Source: F22 sp963678855
GTDB taxonomy: Bacteria; Bacteroidota; Bacteroidia; Bacteroidales; Bacteroidaceae
Direction: 5' to 3'
NCBI GenBank assembly: GCA_963678855.1
Contig: OY787448.1
Location: forward strand, 1,612,001 to 1,676,000
Length of the DNA stretch: 64,000 nucleotides
Below the pieces are notes generated by a model. It saw nothing but the letters and a program-made list of their open reading frames with translations, had not been told where the DNA came from and searched no databases. Within the stretch, counting starts at the first letter, position 1; the number at the start of each line of letters is the position of its first letter. The position numbers and the translations under genes were made by a program. Positions 61,178 through 64,000 of this stretch are shown piece by piece.

Positions 61178-61690
61178 ATGAGAAAAATAACATTAATCAC
61201 AGGAGGTGCACGTAGTGGCAAAAGTACTTATGCTGAAAAACTAGCCCTTCAGGCCGAATGTCCAGTATATATGGCTACTGCTCGTATATGGGATAAAGAA
61301 TTTGCTGACCGTATACGTCGTCACCAAGAAAGACGTGGCCCAAGCTGGACTAATATCGAAGAGGAAAAGATCTTAAGCAAACACTCATTTTCTCAACACA
61401 CTATTCTTATAGACTGCGTCACTTTATGGAGTACTAATTTCTTTTTTGATGCTGGTGAAGATGCTTCTTTGGATAAGATACTAGCAGATATTAAGAAGGA
61501 ATTTGAGCAGTTTACACAAGGTGACAACCATTATATTTTCGTTACCAACGAGATAGGGTTAGGTGGTACCTCTATAGATAAAGTTCAACGTCGTTTTACT
61601 GACTTACTTGGTTGGGTCAACCAATATATTGCTTCTCAAGCAGATGAAGTAACCTTTATGGTAAGCGGCATTCCAATGAAAATAAAATAA
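61178..61690 (+). CDS. cobU: Adenosylcobinamide kinase / adenosylcobinamide-phosphate guanylyltransferase
   Basis: Phosphorylates and then guanylylates adenosylcobinamide. P-loop 'LITGGARSGKSTYAEKLAL' at the N terminus; the guanylylated His lies in 'RIRRHQERRGPSWTNIEE'; 'ILIDCVTLWSTNFFF' and 'IFVTNEIGLGGTSIDKVQRR' are also typical. Start placed at 61178, as the 12 residues before it match nothing in the family. 170 residues. First gene of cobU-cobT-cobS. Confidence 0.95.
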   Translation: MRKITLITGGARSGKSTYAEKLALQAECPVYMATARIWDKEFADRIRRHQERRGPSWTNIEEEKILSKHSFSQHTILIDCVTLWSTNFFFDAGEDASLDKILADIKKEFEQFTQGDNHYIFVTNEIGLGGTSIDKVQRRFTDLLGWVNQYIASQADEVTFMVSGIPMKIK

Positions 61691-61708
61691 CCATATACAC
61701 AAAGAAAT

Positions 61709-62806
61709 ATGAATCCACAAAAGAAATACACAGCTCCGCCAAGTTTTGAAATAAAAACTCCTTGTGTAGCTATTCGTGAAACTCTTCAATATAAAATAGA
61801 CCATTTATCTAAACCCAAAGGATCACTCGGTAGGTTGGAAGATTTGGCTTTGGAAATAGGCTATATTCAGCAAAGCTTGAAACCAATATTAAATAAACCG
61901 ACACATATTATTTTTGGTGCCGACCATGGTATAGAACAAGAAAGAGTGAGTTTTACACCACGTGAAGTCACTTGGCAACAAATGATTCACTTTACCAAAG
62001 GTGGTGGTGGGGTCAATATTTTCTGTGACCAACACAATTTTGATCTTAAGATTGTGGATGTAGGTGTTGATTATGATTTCCATCCTAATTTTCCTATTAT
62101 CAACAAAAAGGTAGGATACGGTACAAAGAATTTCCTCCGTGAAGCAGCTATGAGCGAAACAGAAATGTATCAAGCACTCTGGGCTGGAGTAGATATGGTG
62201 GATATAATCAAAGAAGAAGGAAGTACTATCGTTTGTTTCGGAGAAATGGGTATTGCCAACACCTCGCCTTCGGCTGTATGGATGTCTTTATTGGCAGATA
62301 TTGACATGAGAGAATGTGTAGGTGCTGGTTCTGGCTTATGTGATGCAGGAATAACTCATAAGCTACAAGTGCTTTTACAAGCTGTGGATAACTATAAAAA
62401 ACTAGGACATAAGTCAAAAGATGCATGGAAAGTCATGCAGTACTTTGGTGGATTTGAAATGGTTGCCGCTGTAGGTGGAATGCTTCGTGCGGCCGAGCAT
62501 GGTCTAATTATCATGGTGGATGGATTTATCATGAGTAGTTGTTTACTTATGGCTGGTAAATTATATCCTGAAGTTATGGAGTATGCTATCTGTGGTCATG
62601 AAGGCGACGAAAAAGGACATAAGCGACTATTAAGAGCTCTGAATAAACCAGCTATTCTTCATCTTGGTATGCGTTTAGGGGAAGGTACTGGTGCGTTATG
62701 TGCCTATCCTATACTTCAGTCTGCTGTAAAAATGCTCGATGATATGGATAGCTTTGACGATGGAGAAGTGTTGGATTATATCCATGATAATCAAATAGAA
62801 GGATAA
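61709..62806 (+). CDS. cobT: Nicotinate-nucleotide-dimethylbenzimidazole phosphoribosyltransferase
   Basis: Activates the lower-ligand base to its alpha-ribotide. Motifs: 'LSKPKGSLGRLEDLALEIG', 'IIFGADHGIEQERVSFTP', 'FTKGGGGVNIFCDQHNF', 'CFGEMGIANTSPSAVWMS' and the catalytic Glu in 'HLGMRLGEGTGALCAYPIL'. 365 residues. No base-synthesis gene (bluB, bza) is in the window, so the base may be salvaged or adenine-like. Confidence 0.96.
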   Translation: MNPQKKYTAPPSFEIKTPCVAIRETLQYKIDHLSKPKGSLGRLEDLALEIGYIQQSLKPILNKPTHIIFGADHGIEQERVSFTPREVTWQQMIHFTKGGGGVNIFCDQHNFDLKIVDVGVDYDFHPNFPIINKKVGYGTKNFLREAAMSETEMYQALWAGVDMVDIIKEEGSTIVCFGEMGIANTSPSAVWMSLLADIDMRECVGAGSGLCDAGITHKLQVLLQAVDNYKKLGHKSKDAWKVMQYFGGFEMVAAVGGMLRAAEHGLIIMVDGFIMSSCLLMAGKLYPEVMEYAICGHEGDEKGHKRLLRALNKPAILHLGMRLGEGTGALCAYPILQSAVKMLDDMDSFDDGEVLDYIHDNQIEG

Positions 62807-62807
62807 T

Positions 62808-63632
62808 ATGGAAACAAAATCTAATCAATCATCTGCTACAGACAATTTATTAGCTGGATTGACTCTTTTTACTCGTTTCCCTTTTTGGAAAATAAAAGAA
62901 ATTCCTGGAGATGCCTTTAAGCGAGCTATCGAATGGTGGCCTCTAGCAGGTTGGATTACTGGTGGGACGATGTCTATCACTTTTGTGCTAGCTTCCCAAT
63001 TATGGTCTTTTCAGATTGCACTTTTACTAGCAATAATTTCTCGAGTACTCGTTACTGGTGCTTTGCACGAGGATGGTTTGGCAGATGTATTCGACGGATT
63101 AGGCGGTGGAACAACACCTAAACGTCGACTAGAAATCATGAAAGATAGCCATATAGGTACTTATGGTGTAGTTGGATTGATTTTATATTATGCACTACTC
63201 TATATCACATTACTGAGTGTACAGGAATATATACATTGGAGTATCTTTCTAATCTTTGATCCATGGTGTAAAGCCATATCTGCTCAAATAGTCAATTTAC
63301 TTCCTTATGTACGTCCTGTAGAAGACAGTAAAATAAAAGCTGTCTATCAGCGCATATCTTTCGGGGCTTCTTTACGTGAGTTGATAATAGGTATTCTTCC
63401 TTTAGCATTATGGATCACTTGGAATATCCGACATGGCATAGAAATCTCGCAGTTGCTCATGAGTTATGCACCCCCTCTGTGTATACCTTTTTGTATACTG
63501 TTTATACTAAAACATCTGTACAAGAAAAATATAGGTGGCTATACAGGAGATTGCTGTGGCGCAACATTTCTAATATTGGAGTTATGTACACTGCTAACTT
63601 GGTGTGCATTAGGTAATATCGGACTTGGATGA
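62808..63632 (+). CDS. cobS: Adenosylcobinamide-GDP ribazoletransferase (cobalamin synthase)
   Basis: Joins GDP-cobinamide and alpha-ribazole in the inner membrane. Polytopic; 'LTLFTRFPFWKIKEIPGDAF', 'TGALHEDGLADVFDGLGGG' and 'RRLEIMKDSHIGTYGVVGLI' are the family's Asp-rich metal-binding and following motifs; 'GGYTGDCCGATFLILEL' near the end. 274 residues. One base after cobT. Confidence 0.95.
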   Translation: METKSNQSSATDNLLAGLTLFTRFPFWKIKEIPGDAFKRAIEWWPLAGWITGGTMSITFVLASQLWSFQIALLLAIISRVLVTGALHEDGLADVFDGLGGGTTPKRRLEIMKDSHIGTYGVVGLILYYALLYITLLSVQEYIHWSIFLIFDPWCKAISAQIVNLLPYVRPVEDSKIKAVYQRISFGASLRELIIGILPLALWITWNIRHGIEISQLLMSYAPPLCIPFCILFILKHLYKKNIGGYTGDCCGATFLILELCTLLTWCALGNIGLG

Positions 63633-63704
63633 GATATATTAGTCGTGGAACTAACTAAAAAAATCAAATTCTTAATATAAGCTGTCTTTTATCTTATCTT
63701 TGAT

Positions 63705-63712
63705 TTGTATAA
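63705..63712 (+). promoter_or_regulatory. Candidate -7 box of the ROK glucokinase gene
   Basis: TATCTTTG on the plus strand, 80 bases upstream of the ATG at 63793; no clear TTG. Confidence 0.4.
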
Positions 63713-63792
63713 TTGACACAATTCCACTAATTTCGTGCAGAATCCCTGAATTCGACCTAATTATTACAATCTATATAATACCCAGTTCTAAA

Positions 63793-64000
63793 ATGAATGC
63801 AAGTAGTTTACAAAAGCCCTATGTAGTAGGAATGGACATAGGCGGTACTAATACCGTATTCGGTATTGTTGATGCTCGTGGTGAAATCCTAGCAAGTGAT
63901 AAAATCAAAACTGGTAGTTATGCAACTGCAGAAGAGTACGTAAGTGCTGTATGCAATGTATTGGTGCCATTGATCGAAAAAACTTGTGGTATCGATAAAA
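63793..64000 (+). CDS. ROK-family glucokinase, N-terminal part (3' end outside window)
   Basis: Starts with ATG 63793 and stays open to the window end (69 codons). The ATP-binding phosphate-1 motif is 'YVVGMDIGGTNTVFGIVDA'. ROK proteins include sugar kinases and repressors; the absence of an N-terminal HTH favours a kinase, most likely glucokinase. It has its own upstream gap of 160 bases after cobS. Confidence 0.87.
   Translation, partial: MNASSLQKPYVVGMDIGGTNTVFGIVDARGEILASDKIKTGSYATAEEYVSAVCNVLVPLIEKTCGIDK

Overview
The window looks like a chromosomal segment from a member of the Bacteroidales (phylum Bacteroidota). Several signs agree: a SusD/RagB lipoprotein, many TonB-dependent receptors, promoters of the Bacteroidota type (TTG, 19-20 bp, TAnnTTTG) rather than sigma70 -35/-10 boxes, few Shine-Dalgarno sequences, lipoproteins with acidic residues right after the lipidated Cys, an S46 dipeptidyl-peptidase, a GH97 enzyme and the gene order DUF4271-hemD-rnpA-yidD-tatD-tyrS. 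I cannot name the genus safely.

Layout. 1-1315: end of a susD-like gene, a palindrome-rich intergenic repeat and tRNA-Gln. 1480-4250: a two-gene sensor-kinase operon whose second member has lost the phosphorylatable His. 4657-8857: housekeeping operon DUF4271-hemD-rnpA-yidD-tatD-tyrS. 8898-13438: comM, a thioredoxin-fold lipoprotein without redox Cys, and an OmpA-like/TPR lipoprotein. 13708-19540: xerD, divergent from aroQ-pyk-O-methyltransferase-rbfA-lolC/E-like-yjbQ. 19527-34379: first cobalamin region. 34381-37740: small membrane protein, orphan XRE regulator, GH97 glycosidase and an array of three 20-bp palindromes. 37758-47961: operon S46 peptidase-TonB receptor-DUF4876 lipoprotein-DUF6850 barrel, preceded by a DUF5117-type zinc protease. 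48127-52661: GH65-like hydrolase, a second copy of the intergenic repeat, uracil-DNA glycosylase and a clan-D glycosidase lipoprotein. 52911-63632: second cobalamin region with tatAC. 63793-end: start of a ROK glucokinase.

The cobalamin genes dominate. They encode the anaerobic (early cobalt insertion) corrin route almost completely: CbiK, CbiL, CbiH, CbiF, CbiG, CbiD, CbiJ, CbiE/T, CbiC, CbiA, CbiP, CbiB, CobD, CobU, CobT, CobS and CobC. Three polypeptides are fusions (CbiJ-CbiD, CbiG-CbiF, CbiH-CbiC) in addition to the common CbiE-CbiT. Uptake is covered by two BtuB-like receptors, each behind a cobalamin riboswitch, and a BtuF-C-D importer. The first riboswitch probably controls a long operon (btuB-cbiHC-cbiET-cbiGF-cbiJD); the second controls btuB2-cbiK. 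The CbiK here is a predicted surface lipoprotein. Not in the window: the uroporphyrinogen-III methyltransferase/precorrin-2 dehydrogenase and the corrinoid adenosyltransferase.

The most unusual items are the two diverged copies of a ~290-bp intergenic element (855-1145 and 50261-50548), the palindrome array at 37554-37619, the peptidase-linked TonB operon, the surface-type chelatase beside a riboswitch-controlled receptor, the kinase/pseudokinase pair, and apparently leaderless cob promoters.
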